This document shows, piece by piece, positions 22,915-31,239 of a stretch of 64,000 nt of DNA (the stretch's first letter is position 1; the number at the start of each line of letters is the position of its first letter). Source of the stretch: Nocardia huaxiensis (GTDB taxonomy: Bacteria; Actinomycetota; Actinomycetes; Mycobacteriales; Mycobacteriaceae); NCBI RefSeq assembly GCF_013744875.1, contig NZ_CP059399.1:2108001-2172000 (forward strand). The letters are read 5' to 3'. The notes under the pieces are model-generated. The model did not search any database, had not been told where the DNA came from, and saw only the letters and a program-made list of their open reading frames with translations. Position numbers and translations under genes: made by a program.

Positions 22915-23319
22915 ATGAGCCTCACCACCTTCATCAATCCCGAATCCATGCCCAGCAACCCGGCTTTCACGCAGGCCGTGCGGGTCTCCGCCGCCGCCGA
23001 CACCGTCTATGTCGGCGGTCAGCACGGTGTGGACGGTTCCGGTCAGGTGGTCGGCCCCGACCTCAAATCCCAAGCGCGCCAAGCGCTGCTCAATGTCGCC
23101 ACCTGTGTGGAGGCCGCCGGCGGCACGGTCGCCGACATCGTGAAGTGGACGATCTTCTTCCGCGACGATCAGCCCGCCGAAGACGGCTTCGCCGCCTACA
23201 TCGAACTCTGGGGCATGCGGCCCAACCCGCCCGCTATCACCGTCGTCCAGGTCTCCGGCTTCGCCCGCCCCGGCATCGTCTGCGAAATCGAGGCCGTCGC
23301 AGCGATTCCCGCGCAGTAG
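22915..23319 (+). CDS. RidA/YjgF-family enamine/imine deaminase-like protein
   Basis: 134 residues from ATG. RidA fold signatures: VSAAADTVYVGGQHGVDGSGQVVGPDLKSQARQALLNVATCVEAAGGTVADIVKWTIFF and the C-terminal RPGIVCEIEAVA strand. Members of this trimeric family hydrolyse reactive enamines or imines. The usual catalytic Arg before the last strand appears as R in ARPGIVCEIEA, but subgroup function cannot be assigned. It follows the MarR gene on the same strand and may be co-transcribed. Confidence 0.9.
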   Translation: MSLTTFINPESMPSNPAFTQAVRVSAAADTVYVGGQHGVDGSGQVVGPDLKSQARQALLNVATCVEAAGGTVADIVKWTIFFRDDQPAEDGFAAYIELWGMRPNPPAITVVQVSGFARPGIVCEIEAVAAIPAQ

Positions 23320-23322
23320 GCG

Positions 23323-23907
23323 CTAGTCCTTGGCCTTGGGGCGGGCGCGGAAGTGGGCGCGTTCGCCCTGTTTGCCGAAGAGGCTGAGGAATTCGACGGG
23401 TTCGTCGTCGGCGCGGCCGAACCAGTGCGGGACATGGGTGTCGAATTCGACGGCCTCGCCGGGGGTGAGGATGACGTCGTGGTCGGCCAGGACCATGCGG
23501 AGGCGGCCGTTGAGCACGTAGAGCCACTCGTAGCCCTCGTGGACCTTCAGATCGGGTTCGCGGCGCGGGCTGGTGGCGGGGATGATCACCTTGAAGGCCT
23601 GGATGCCGCCCGCTCGGCGGGTCAGGGGGAGCATGGTCATGCCGCCCCGGGTGAACGGCTTCATGTGGACCCGGGGGTCGCCGGTGAGCGGGGCGTCGAC
23701 GAGTTCGTCGAGGGTGACGCCGTGGGCGCGGGCCAGGGGGAGCAGTTGCTCGAGGGTGGGGCGGCGGGTGCCGGACTCCAGGCGGGACAGGGTGCTGACC
23801 GAGATGCCGGTGGCGGCCGACAGCTCGGCGAGGGTGGTCTCGCGGGTGCGGCGGAGTTCGCGCAGGCGGGGGCCTACCGAGTCGAGGGTCCGGTCGATGT
23901 CCTCCAT
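23323..23907 (-). CDS. XRE-family regulator with C-terminal cupin sensor domain
   Basis: 194 residues from ATG. Residues ~12-70 are an XRE helix-turn-helix (LRELRRTRETTLAELSAATGISVSTLSRLESGTRRPTLEQLLPLARA). Residues ~110-185 are a cupin (HEGYEWLYVLNGRLRMVLADHDVILTPGEAVEFDTHVPHWFG). This HTH-cupin layout belongs to regulators of small-metabolite or redox genes. It is divergent from the thioredoxin-reductase-like gene, with a perfect inverted repeat between them. Convergent with RidA. Confidence 0.9.
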   Translation of the reverse strand: MEDIDRTLDSVGPRLRELRRTRETTLAELSAATGISVSTLSRLESGTRRPTLEQLLPLARAHGVTLDELVDAPLTGDPRVHMKPFTRGGMTMLPLTRRAGGIQAFKVIIPATSPRREPDLKVHEGYEWLYVLNGRLRMVLADHDVILTPGEAVEFDTHVPHWFGRADDEPVEFLSLFGKQGERAHFRARPKAKD

Positions 23908-23923
23908 GTAGCGAGTTTGCCAT

Positions 23924-23945
23924 ATCGGCAAATTTCGTTGCCGAT
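23924..23945. promoter_or_regulatory. Perfect inverted-repeat operator between the XRE-cupin and reductase genes
   Basis: ATCGGCAA (23924-23931) and TTGCCGAT (23938-23945) are exact reverse complements, separated by 6 bases, in an 81-base divergent gap. Size and place fit the binding site of the XRE-cupin dimer, controlling itself and the reductase. Confidence 0.65.
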
Positions 23946-23988
23946 TCTGCCGGTCCGGCGGCATGGTCGTTCGCAGGAGGTGGTCTGA

Positions 23989-24990
23989 ATGACCGATCAG
24001 CTGAAAGACAGCTATGACGTGGTAGTTATCGGCGGCGGGGCGGCCGGGTTGAACGGGGCGCTCATGCTCGCCCGGTCGCGCCGGTCGGTTGTGGTGATCG
24101 ATTCGGGGGCGCCGCGCAATGCGCCCGCCGCGCACGCGCACGGGATGCTGGCGCGGGACGGGATGCCACCGGCGGAGATCCTCGAGCGCGGGCGGGCGGA
24201 GGTGCGCGGTTACGGCGGTCAGGTGGTGACCGGTGAGGTGGTCGCGGTAGCGGGCACCGACACTGGAGCAGGCGCGAATGCTGACGCCGGCACACCGGGC
24301 TTCCTGGTGACACTGGCCGATGGCCGCGTCGTGTCGGCGCGGCGACTGCTGGTGACCACCGGGCTCGTCGACGAACTGCCGGACATTCCGGGCGTGCGGG
24401 AACGCTGGGGCAAAGATGTGCTGCACTGCCCCTACTGCCATGGCTGGGAGGTGCGGGATCAGGCCGTTGGCATTCTGGGCGGCGGGCCCATGTCGGTGCA
24501 TCAGGCGCTGCTGTTCCGGCAGCTGACCGCGAATGTCACGTTCTTCACGCACACCGGCAGCATCACTCCCGAGCAGTCGGAACAATTGGCGGCCAGGGAA
24601 ATTCGCGTCATCAACGGTGCGGTGACGGCGCTGGAGATCGGGGACGATCGGCTGACCGGAGTCCGTGTGGCGGACGGCACCGTGACTCCCGTCGAGGCGC
24701 TGGCCATTCCGACCCGCATGGTCGCGCGCGGGGCCTTCCTCAACGCGCTGGGCCTGCACCCGGTCGAACACCCCAGCGGCGCTGGCGAACACATTCCCAC
24801 CGACCCCATGGGCCGCACCACCGTCCCCGGCATCTGGGCTGCGGGGAATGTCACCGACCTGTCCGCGCAGGTTGGAAACGCGGCCGCCGCAGGCGCTTTC
24901 GCGGGTGCGCAGATCAATGCCGATCTGGTCGGTGCGGAAACCGCCCAGGCCGTGGCCGCCCGCGCTGCGCGGCTCAGCCCCGCGCGGTAA
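23989..24990 (+). CDS. Thioredoxin reductase-like FAD/NAD(P) oxidoreductase
   Basis: 333 residues from ATG, with AGGAGG about 10 bases upstream. FAD-binding Rossmann motif at the start (DVVVIGGGAAGLNGALMLARSRRSVVVID), redox-active C147-P-Y-C150 followed by HGWE, a second dinucleotide fold (VGILGGGPMSVHQALL), and the C-terminal IWAAGNVTD motif. The CPYCHGWE form is found in thioredoxin-reductase-like proteins acting on low-molecular-weight or pathway disulfides (GliT/HlmI relatives) as well as in unassigned ones. Probably controlled by the divergent XRE-cupin regulator. Substrate unknown. Confidence 0.85.
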   Translation: MTDQLKDSYDVVVIGGGAAGLNGALMLARSRRSVVVIDSGAPRNAPAAHAHGMLARDGMPPAEILERGRAEVRGYGGQVVTGEVVAVAGTDTGAGANADAGTPGFLVTLADGRVVSARRLLVTTGLVDELPDIPGVRERWGKDVLHCPYCHGWEVRDQAVGILGGGPMSVHQALLFRQLTANVTFFTHTGSITPEQSEQLAAREIRVINGAVTALEIGDDRLTGVRVADGTVTPVEALAIPTRMVARGAFLNALGLHPVEHPSGAGEHIPTDPMGRTTVPGIWAAGNVTDLSAQVGNAAAAGAFAGAQINADLVGAETAQAVAARAARLSPAR

Positions 24991-25941
24991 TCAGCCGCGC
25001 GCCCGCAGCAGTCGTCCGGCGACGGTCTCCAGATGGGCTGTCAGCTCGGGCGGATGGTCGACGCGGAACTCGAACCCGAAAAGCGCGACATAGACCGCCA
25101 ATTCGTCCAGCGAGTTCGAACCGGTGTGCAGCACACAGGTTTTCGCGTCGACCGCCTCGATGGTGCCCACGGTGGGCGCGATCCGAGCGGCTGCGTCCTC
25201 GGCCGAGGCGTACACGGTGATCCGGGCCTGATACCGATACGGCGAGGTGCTGACCGACCGCGACACATAGGCGGTCAGCGCCTCGTCGGGTATCTCGCGC
25301 GGAATGAACCGCGGACCGTTGGGGGTTCGGGGCGTCAACCGATCCACCCGATAGGTGCGCCAGCCCTTCCGATCCGCATCCCAGCCGATCAGATACCACC
25401 GACGGTCGGTGTGCACCAGCCGATGCGGTTCCACCACGCGGCGCGTGCTGTCGCCGTCGTGCGAGGTGTAGTCGAACCGCAGACTGTCCCGGTCCCGGAT
25501 CGCCGCCGCGATCGCGGTCAGCGTGTCGGGCGAGACCTGCGGCGCGGGCGCGGCCATGGTGACGGTGGCCGCCTGCAATGACGAAACCCGATGGCGCAGC
25601 CGGGAAGGCAGCACCTGTTCCAATTTCGCCAGCGCCCGCAGCGAACTCTCCTCGATCCCCGCGATGGTCCCGCCCGCCGCCGTCCGCAGCCCCATGGCGA
25701 CCGCCACCGCCTCCTCGTCATCGAGCAGCAGCGGCGGCACCTGCGCCCCCGCGCCCAGCCGATAACCCGCCGCCCCCGCGACCGCGTGCACGGGATAGCC
25801 CAGCTTGCGCAGCTTCTCGATATCGCGGCGGACGGTGCGGATGTCCACCTCGAGCCGTTCCGCCAGATCCGCACCCGACCAATCACGCGGCGTCTGCAGC
25901 AGTGACAGCAGGCGAAGCAGTCGAGCCGAAGTCTCCAACAT
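24991..25941 (-). CDS. WYL-domain transcriptional regulator (DeoR-type wHTH plus WYL)
   Basis: 316 residues from the ATG at 25941. An N-terminal winged helix (ETSARLLRLLSLLQTPRDWSGADLAERLEVDIRTVRRDIEKLRKLGYPV) is followed by a WYL domain (~140-220) containing RRWYLIGWDADRKGWRTYRVDRL and a WCX-type C-terminal part. WYL proteins bind nucleic-acid or nucleotide ligands and control DNA repair, phage or metabolic genes. Convergent with the reductase gene, stop codons adjacent. Target unknown. Confidence 0.9.
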   Translation of the reverse strand: MLETSARLLRLLSLLQTPRDWSGADLAERLEVDIRTVRRDIEKLRKLGYPVHAVAGAAGYRLGAGAQVPPLLLDDEEAVAVAMGLRTAAGGTIAGIEESSLRALAKLEQVLPSRLRHRVSSLQAATVTMAAPAPQVSPDTLTAIAAAIRDRDSLRFDYTSHDGDSTRRVVEPHRLVHTDRRWYLIGWDADRKGWRTYRVDRLTPRTPNGPRFIPREIPDEALTAYVSRSVSTSPYRYQARITVYASAEDAAARIAPTVGTIEAVDAKTCVLHTGSNSLDELAVYVALFGFEFRVDHPPELTAHLETVAGRLLRARG

Positions 25942-26010
25942 GACACGTATTCTCCCGCACACCTAGGACAGCTCCAGCCCTAGATGCCCCACCGCGTCCA
26001 CCCGAACTCC

Positions 26011-26099
26011 GTCATTCCGGCGCGCTCTTGGCCGGAATCCACACTGTCGGCGCAGGTTCGGTATGGGATGGATCCCGGCCAAAAGCATGCCGGGATGAC
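26011..26099. repeat. REP-like intergenic inverted repeat
   Basis: Two 30-base arms (26011-26040 and 26070-26099) are reverse complements at 25 of 30 positions, with a 29-base spacer. Each arm holds the motif CCGGC..GCT.TTGGCCGG. The element fills the gap between the WYL gene and the 3' end of allophanate hydrolase. Short palindromes of this kind are usually dispersed in many copies; only this one is seen here. It may also end transcription from the convergent side. Confidence 0.65.
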
Positions 26100-26139
26100 G
26101 CGGTTGGTCCTGCGGAGCCGACCTACGGCGGCGAGGCGC

Positions 26140-27810
26140 TCAGCCGCCGACCGCGCCGGCGGCCAATGCGGCCTTCCAGCCGCCGTATTCGCTGATGTCC
26201 TTGGCGGCCTCAGCGGCCGCACCGGCGGTGCTGAAACCGGTGTGCCAGGTGCCGTCCTCGAGTTCGACCGCGCCGAGTTGCATGGGGGCGGGGAGGGCGG
26301 CGAGGAAGCGGCCGAGGGCGGCGGGGGAGAGGAGCCAGCGCTCGCCGGCGATGGAGACGCCGGATTCGGTGTCGGGGACTCGGGTGACGGCGGGTTTCGG
26401 CGGGGTGGTCTGCAGTGCGGCCAGGCGGTAGCGCGCGGCGGTGTGCACCGGGCCGCCCCAGCGTGCGCCCAGTTCGACCAGTTGGTGTTCGAGCGGCTGG
26501 CCGCGCAGGTGCGCGCCGAAGACGATCAACTCCTGCGCGGGCGCGATCGCCAACGGCCACACCGGTGCCACCTCCTGGGTGGAGGCAATCGCGGACGGCC
26601 GCAATGGTTGCGAGGCTTCGTCGGCGTCCGTTCCGGTGAGCAGGGCGGCTACGTCGAAGGCCACCGCGTCTTCGAAGGGGCGGGCGAAGACTGTCACGCC
26701 GAATGGGGCGTCACCGGCTGTGCCCGCGGGGACCGCCACCGCGCAGAGGTCGAAGAGATTGCAGAAGTTGGTGTACGTGCCGAGCAGGGAGTTCACGCTG
26801 ATCGGGTCGGCTTCCACCTCCGCTATGGTCGGGTGGGCGGGGACCGTGGGGGCCAGCAGGACATCCGCGCCGGACAGGGCCGCCAGCGCGGTCGCCCGCA
26901 GGCGTTCCAATTCGGCTGTGTCGGTGACCAGTTGGTGAGCGGGAAGGTCGCGGGCGGCGCGGATGATCGAGGCTACGGTCGGGTCGACCGCGTCGGTGTG
27001 CGTGTCGAGGAATTCGCCGACCGCCGCATAGCGTTCGGCGACGAGTGCGCCGCCGTACAGCAGTCGTGCGGCGGCGAGGAAGGGTTCCGGATCTACTTCC
27101 ACGATCCGAGCGCCTCGATCCCGCAACTCGGTGATGGTGCGGTCGAACGCCTTGCGCCACAGGGGATCCAAGTCCGGCAGTTCCCGGAAGACCGCGATGA
27201 CCGGGTTCGGGGGAGCGGCGAGCCGGGTGTCGGCGGGCCACGGACGGCCGGGCGCGCCCGCCGCCATGACGCCCATGGCACGTCCCGCCAGTGCGAGATC
27301 GGCGGCGAAGATGGTCACGCAGTCATAGGAGCGGCAGGCGGGCACGACACCGGCCGTGGACACCACGCCCACCGTCGGTTTGATGCCCACGATGCCGTGC
27401 AGGGCGGCGGGCACCCGCCCGGAACCGGCCGTGTCGGTGCCGATGGCGATATCGGCCTCACCCCGCGCCACCGCGACCGCCGAGCCGGAACTCGAACCGC
27501 CCGAGACGAATCCGGGCCGGTGGGCGTTCTCCACCACGCCGTAGGGAGACCGGGTGCCGACCAATCCGGTGGCGAACTGGTCGAGGTTGGTCTTGCCGAG
27601 CACCACCGCGCCGGCCGCGCGCAGGGCGGCAACCGCCGCGGCATCGGTCTCGGGGAGGTAGGCGTAATCCGGGCACCCGGCGGTGGTGGGCAGGCCGGCG
27701 ACATCCACATTGTCCTTGACTGCCAAGCGAATTCCCGCCAGCGGCCCGGCGGCGGCAGCCAGGTCGGCCGCTACGTCGGTCTCGGGTCGGCGGTGGATCC
27801 ACACGGTCAT
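26140..27810 (-). CDS. Allophanate hydrolase
   Basis: 556 residues from ATG, full length for the family (~560-610). Amidase-signature core: K32 in VKDNVD, the Gly/Ser-rich strand FVSGGSSSGS (101-110), and nucleophile S130 in GTDTAGSGR complete the Ser-Ser-Lys triad. The C-terminal ~120 residues (from APVWPLAIAPAQELIVFGAHLRGQPLEHQL) match the AtzF-type second domain that handles the decarboxylation step. It converts allophanate to ammonia and carbon dioxide. Last gene of the guanidine/urea operon; 10 bases downstream of the carboxylase stop. Confidence 0.93.
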   Translation of the reverse strand: MTVWIHRRPETDVAADLAAAAGPLAGIRLAVKDNVDVAGLPTTAGCPDYAYLPETDAAAVAALRAAGAVVLGKTNLDQFATGLVGTRSPYGVVENAHRPGFVSGGSSSGSAVAVARGEADIAIGTDTAGSGRVPAALHGIVGIKPTVGVVSTAGVVPACRSYDCVTIFAADLALAGRAMGVMAAGAPGRPWPADTRLAAPPNPVIAVFRELPDLDPLWRKAFDRTITELRDRGARIVEVDPEPFLAAARLLYGGALVAERYAAVGEFLDTHTDAVDPTVASIIRAARDLPAHQLVTDTAELERLRATALAALSGADVLLAPTVPAHPTIAEVEADPISVNSLLGTYTNFCNLFDLCAVAVPAGTAGDAPFGVTVFARPFEDAVAFDVAALLTGTDADEASQPLRPSAIASTQEVAPVWPLAIAPAQELIVFGAHLRGQPLEHQLVELGARWGGPVHTAARYRLAALQTTPPKPAVTRVPDTESGVSIAGERWLLSPAALGRFLAALPAPMQLGAVELEDGTWHTGFSTAGAAAEAAKDISEYGGWKAALAAGAVGG

Positions 27811-27820
27811 GCTCGGTTCC

Positions 27821-29860
27821 CTAACGTTGTCGGACTGGAGGCTGGTGCGCGTCGGCGAGTTCGCCGGTCTCACGCCACGAATTGCGTTCGGCGGTAAACG
27901 CTTCGGACTGGTGCGCCTGGAAATCGGCGATGGACGAAGCATTCTCGGCGAGGAATCGGCGGTAGTCCGCGAGCCGGAACTCCCCGTCCTCGGCCCGCAG
28001 CTCGCCGCGCCCGGCGGCGATATCGGCCCGCAGGTCGAGCAGCTCCTCGGCGCTCACCGGATACCAGCTGATGCGGTCGAAATACCGCAGCAGCCAAGGA
28101 TCTTCGCCGATGCCGGAGGAGCGGTGATCCCACACCTGGGTGGTGCGCCCGACGAACTGATAGCCGCCCGGCCCCTCCATCCCGTAGATGCACAGGTACG
28201 CGCCGCCGATGCCGACCGCGTTCTCCGGCGTCCAGGTGCGGGCCGGGTTGTACTTGGTGGTCACCAGACGATGCCGGGGATCGGTGGGGGTGGCCACGGG
28301 TGCGCCCAGGTACACGTCACCCAGGCCGAGCACCAGATACTCGGCCGCGAAGACGATATCGAACACTTCGTCCACGGTCGCCAAACCGTTTGCGCGCCGG
28401 ATGAATTCGATATTCCACGGGCACCACGGGGCGTCCGCGCGCACCCCGTGCATGTACCGCGTGATGGCCTCCCGCGTCGACGGATCGTCCCAGGACAGCG
28501 GCAGCCGCACGGTGCGGCTGGGCACGACCAGCTCATCGGCGGAGGGCAATTCGGCCTCCACCTCACCCAGCAGGTCGAGCAACTTGCGGGTGGGCAGCCG
28601 ATCCGGGTCGGTGCGCACCTGGAGCGAGCGCACCCCCGGCGTGAGCTCGGTGACGCCGGGTTCGGCCCGCTCCAGCAGCGCCTGGTGCAGGGCGTGCACG
28701 CGGGCCCGCAGCTCCAGATCCAGTGTCATATCGCCGTATTCGATGAGCACGCCGTCATTGCCCTGGCGGCGGTAGGTGACCGCGGTCTCCGACCCGTCCC
28801 GGCGCGCCAGCACGCCGTCATCGCCGTCCCCGCCGCTGGACAGCACGACGGGCCACGACGCGCGGCGTTCGGCCCCGAGCTCGCGCAGCGACGCGGCCCG
28901 CTCGGCCCGTACCGGCACGAATCGCACCGTGTCCCCGGGCGTGAGCTGTCCCAGCTTCCAGCGTTCGGCGGCCACCACCGTCACCGGGCAGACGAAGCCG
29001 CCCAGGCTCGGGCCGTCCGGGCCGAGCAGGATCGGCGTGTCGCCGGTGAAGTCCAGCGCCCCAATGGAATACGCATTGTCGTGAATGTTCGACGGATGCA
29101 TCCCGGCCTCGCCGCCGTCGGCCCGCGCCCACTGCGGCTTCGGACCGATCAGCCGCACACCGGTCCGATCGGAGTTGAAGTGCACCTCGTAGTCGGTGCC
29201 GACAATGGTCTCGAAGTCCTTGCGGGTGAAGAACTCCGGTGCACCGTGCGGCCCTTCGGTGACGGCCAGCTCCCACCGCCGCGTCAGCACCGGCTGATCG
29301 TCACCGGTCACCCCGGCGGTCACCCGGCCGATCGGCGCGCCGAGCGCGATCACATCGTCGGCGGCCAAGGCACGACCGGTCGCCCCGCCGAACTTGCCGA
29401 GCGTGAAAGTCGCTCGGCTGCCGAGGTATTCGTGGACGTCGATGCCGCCGGCGAGCAGGATGTAGGACCGCATCCCCGGCCCGCGCACCGCGCCCACATC
29501 CAGCACGCCACCCGCCGGAACGAGCACACTGCGCCACTGCCGCACCGGTTTTCCGTTCACGGTGACGGGCACCGGAGCGCCCGTCACGCACACCCAGGTG
29601 TCGGCATCGAAGCGCAGCGCCGGTCCGCCGAGCGTGCATTCGAGCCCGGCCGTGCCTTCGGTATTGCCGAGCGCGCGATTGCCCAGCCGGAAGGACAGGT
29701 CGTCCATCGGCCCCGAGGGCGGCACGCCCACATGCCAGTAGCCCACCCGGCCCGGCCAATCCTGCACGGTGGTCTGCATTCCCGGCCGCAGCACCGTGAG
29801 CGTGCCGGGCGTGGCCGGCTCCTCGTCGGCGAGCACGGGTTCGGGCAGTACTGCCGTCAT
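27821..29860 (-). CDS. Shortened urea/guanidine carboxylase: carboxyltransferase halves only
   Basis: 679 residues, where full-length relatives have about 1200. It opens directly in the AHS2/PxpC-like half ([18 protein letters not shown], then [18 protein letters not shown]) and continues into the AHS1/PxpB-like half (from ~330; [21 protein letters not shown], and [24 protein letters not shown]). The N-terminal biotin carboxylase (~450 residues with ATP-grasp motifs) and the C-terminal biotinyl domain (ESMKM) that normally frame these parts are both missing, and neither occurs elsewhere in the window. Its ATG overlaps the stop of the upstream DUF1989 gene (ATGA), so the join looks natural. 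It either partners with a separate biotin carboxylase/BCCP or is inactive. Confidence 0.88.
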   Translation of the reverse strand: MTAVLPEPVLADEEPATPGTLTVLRPGMQTTVQDWPGRVGYWHVGVPPSGPMDDLSFRLGNRALGNTEGTAGLECTLGGPALRFDADTWVCVTGAPVPVTVNGKPVRQWRSVLVPAGGVLDVGAVRGPGMRSYILLAGGIDVHEYLGSRATFTLGKFGGATGRALAADDVIALGAPIGRVTAGVTGDDQPVLTRRWELAVTEGPHGAPEFFTRKDFETIVGTDYEVHFNSDRTGVRLIGPKPQWARADGGEAGMHPSNIHDNAYSIGALDFTGDTPILLGPDGPSLGGFVCPVTVVAAERWKLGQLTPGDTVRFVPVRAERAASLRELGAERRASWPVVLSSGGDGDDGVLARRDGSETAVTYRRQGNDGVLIEYGDMTLDLELRARVHALHQALLERAEPGVTELTPGVRSLQVRTDPDRLPTRKLLDLLGEVEAELPSADELVVPSRTVRLPLSWDDPSTREAITRYMHGVRADAPWCPWNIEFIRRANGLATVDEVFDIVFAAEYLVLGLGDVYLGAPVATPTDPRHRLVTTKYNPARTWTPENAVGIGGAYLCIYGMEGPGGYQFVGRTTQVWDHRSSGIGEDPWLLRYFDRISWYPVSAEELLDLRADIAAGRGELRAEDGEFRLADYRRFLAENASSIADFQAHQSEAFTAERNSWRETGELADAHQPPVRQR

Positions 29861-30474
29861 CGCGTCACCACCATGCGCACCGGCGTCGGATCGAATCCAT
29901 TGCAGGGGTTGTTGATCTGCGGGCAGTTCGACACCAGCACGAGCGTGTCGATCTCGGCGCGCAGCGTCAGAGATTTCCCCGGCGCGGACAGCCCGTCCAC
30001 AATGCCCAGCGTGCCGTCGGCCTCCACCGGAACATTCATGAACCAGTTGATATTCGACACCAGATCCCGTTTGCCCAGGCCCCATTTCAGGCCCTCGGCG
30101 AGGAAGTTCTCCACGCAGGCGTGCTGATGCCGGGTGTGGTGGCCGTAGCGCAGGGTATTGGACTCCTGCGAGCACGCGCCCGCGACGGTGTCGTGATTGC
30201 CGACCTGATCGTCCACCACCGTCATGAGCGCGGTGCCGATCTCGGTGCGCAGCACGCTGCCGGTGGTCAGGAAGATATTGCGCTGCGCGGTGACGGTGGC
30301 CTGCGCGCTGTAGCGGTCGGTGTGGTCGGCGGCCGAGTAGAGCAGGCAGTCCACGGCCTGATTGCCGTGCAGGTCGATGATCTCGAGCTGCTCCCCGGCG
30401 CGCACCACGGCCGACCACGGGCCGCGCGCGGGAACGGTCTCGTCCAGGACGACGGTGCGGGATGCGGCGATCAT
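29857..30474 (-). CDS. Urea carboxylase-associated protein (DUF1989), probable carboxyguanidine deiminase subunit
   Basis: 205 residues from ATG. DUF1989 features: [31 protein letters not shown], the conserved Cys residues in [13 protein letters not shown] and [10 protein letters not shown], and [15 protein letters not shown], then [18 protein letters not shown]. In guanidine-degrading operons the paired DUF1989 proteins (CgdA/CgdB) form the deiminase that turns carboxyguanidine into allophanate. ATGA overlaps with both neighbours (30471-30474 and 29857-29860) point to tight co-translation. Which of the pair corresponds to CgdA or CgdB was not decided. Confidence 0.85.
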   Translation of the reverse strand: MIAASRTVVLDETVPARGPWSAVVRAGEQLEIIDLHGNQAVDCLLYSAADHTDRYSAQATVTAQRNIFLTTGSVLRTEIGTALMTVVDDQVGNHDTVAGACSQESNTLRYGHHTRHQHACVENFLAEGLKWGLGKRDLVSNINWFMNVPVEADGTLGIVDGLSAPGKSLTLRAEIDTLVLVSNCPQINNPCNGFDPTPVRMVVTR

Positions 30475-31220
30475 GCGATGCTCTCCAGAGTGCGTGCGGT
30501 CCAGTCGCGTTCGGTGTTCTGCACCGCGCGCAGGTATTCCGGGTCGGTGTTGTGCGGGACGGACAGGTCCTCGGGGGCGGACCAGGCCACCACATCCAGG
30601 TCGGTGGTGGGCGCGAGATCCAGCGGATGCTCGGCATTGGCGACCAGCAGGGTCACCGGGAGCTGGATGAGCAGATCGACGGCCGCGCCCGCCCCGGCGG
30701 CGCCGGTCGGGGTGAGCGCGCCGTCGGATTCCACCCGCACACCCCGGAACAGCGAGACGGTCGGGCCGAGATCACGCGGCTCCAGACCTTGTTTGACGCC
30801 CGCCAGCAGGAGGCGATCGCGGGCGGCAGGGGTGGGGCCGCACAGCGTGTCGTGCCTGCCGGAGGAATCGGCCACGACGGTGGCCAGCACCCGCCCCTGA
30901 TCGGAGAGCAGCGGGTGGCCGACGCCCAGATACGCCTGCCACGGCACCTTCACCGTGTCGGCGACATTCAGCCGCTCCCACGGTGATTCGGCGCGCAGCA
31001 GGAACAGGTGGGCGCAGGCCGCACCCGCCGGATCCGAGAACCGGATCCGGGTGCCCCGGCCGAGCACGACATTCGCATAGCCGCCGGAGGGAATCCGCTG
31101 GGCGAAAGTCACTGTCGCGGGATCGATGCCCTCCGGCAGCGACGGGCCGTCGATGGTCGCGGCCGCCGCCTGCGAGCGGGCGTGCGCCCGTGCGCCGGAA
31201 GTGTCCGAGGTGCTCGTCAT
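30471..31220 (-). CDS. Urea carboxylase-associated protein (DUF1989), second deiminase subunit
   Basis: 249 residues from ATG. Same fold as its downstream neighbour: [47 protein letters not shown], a [11 protein letters not shown] segment, and [13 protein letters not shown]. The N-terminal ~35 residues are extended and low-complexity (Ala/Ser/Thr rich), absent from the partner. It overlaps the next gene by 4 bases and sits 19 bases below the permease. The presence of both DUF1989 genes is the best evidence that the operon handles guanidine rather than urea alone. Confidence 0.85.
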   Translation of the reverse strand: MTSTSDTSGARAHARSQAAAATIDGPSLPEGIDPATVTFAQRIPSGGYANVVLGRGTRIRFSDPAGAACAHLFLLRAESPWERLNVADTVKVPWQAYLGVGHPLLSDQGRVLATVVADSSGRHDTLCGPTPAARDRLLLAGVKQGLEPRDLGPTVSLFRGVRVESDGALTPTGAAGAGAAVDLLIQLPVTLLVANAEHPLDLAPTTDLDVVAWSAPEDLSVPHNTDPEYLRAVQNTERDWTARTLESIA

Positions 31221-31239
31221 GATTACTCCTTGTGGGATG

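Noticed and set aside
25980..26222. Minus-strand frame across the REP-like repeat
   Set aside because: Its peptide comes from the palindrome and an allophanate hydrolase shadow, not a gene.
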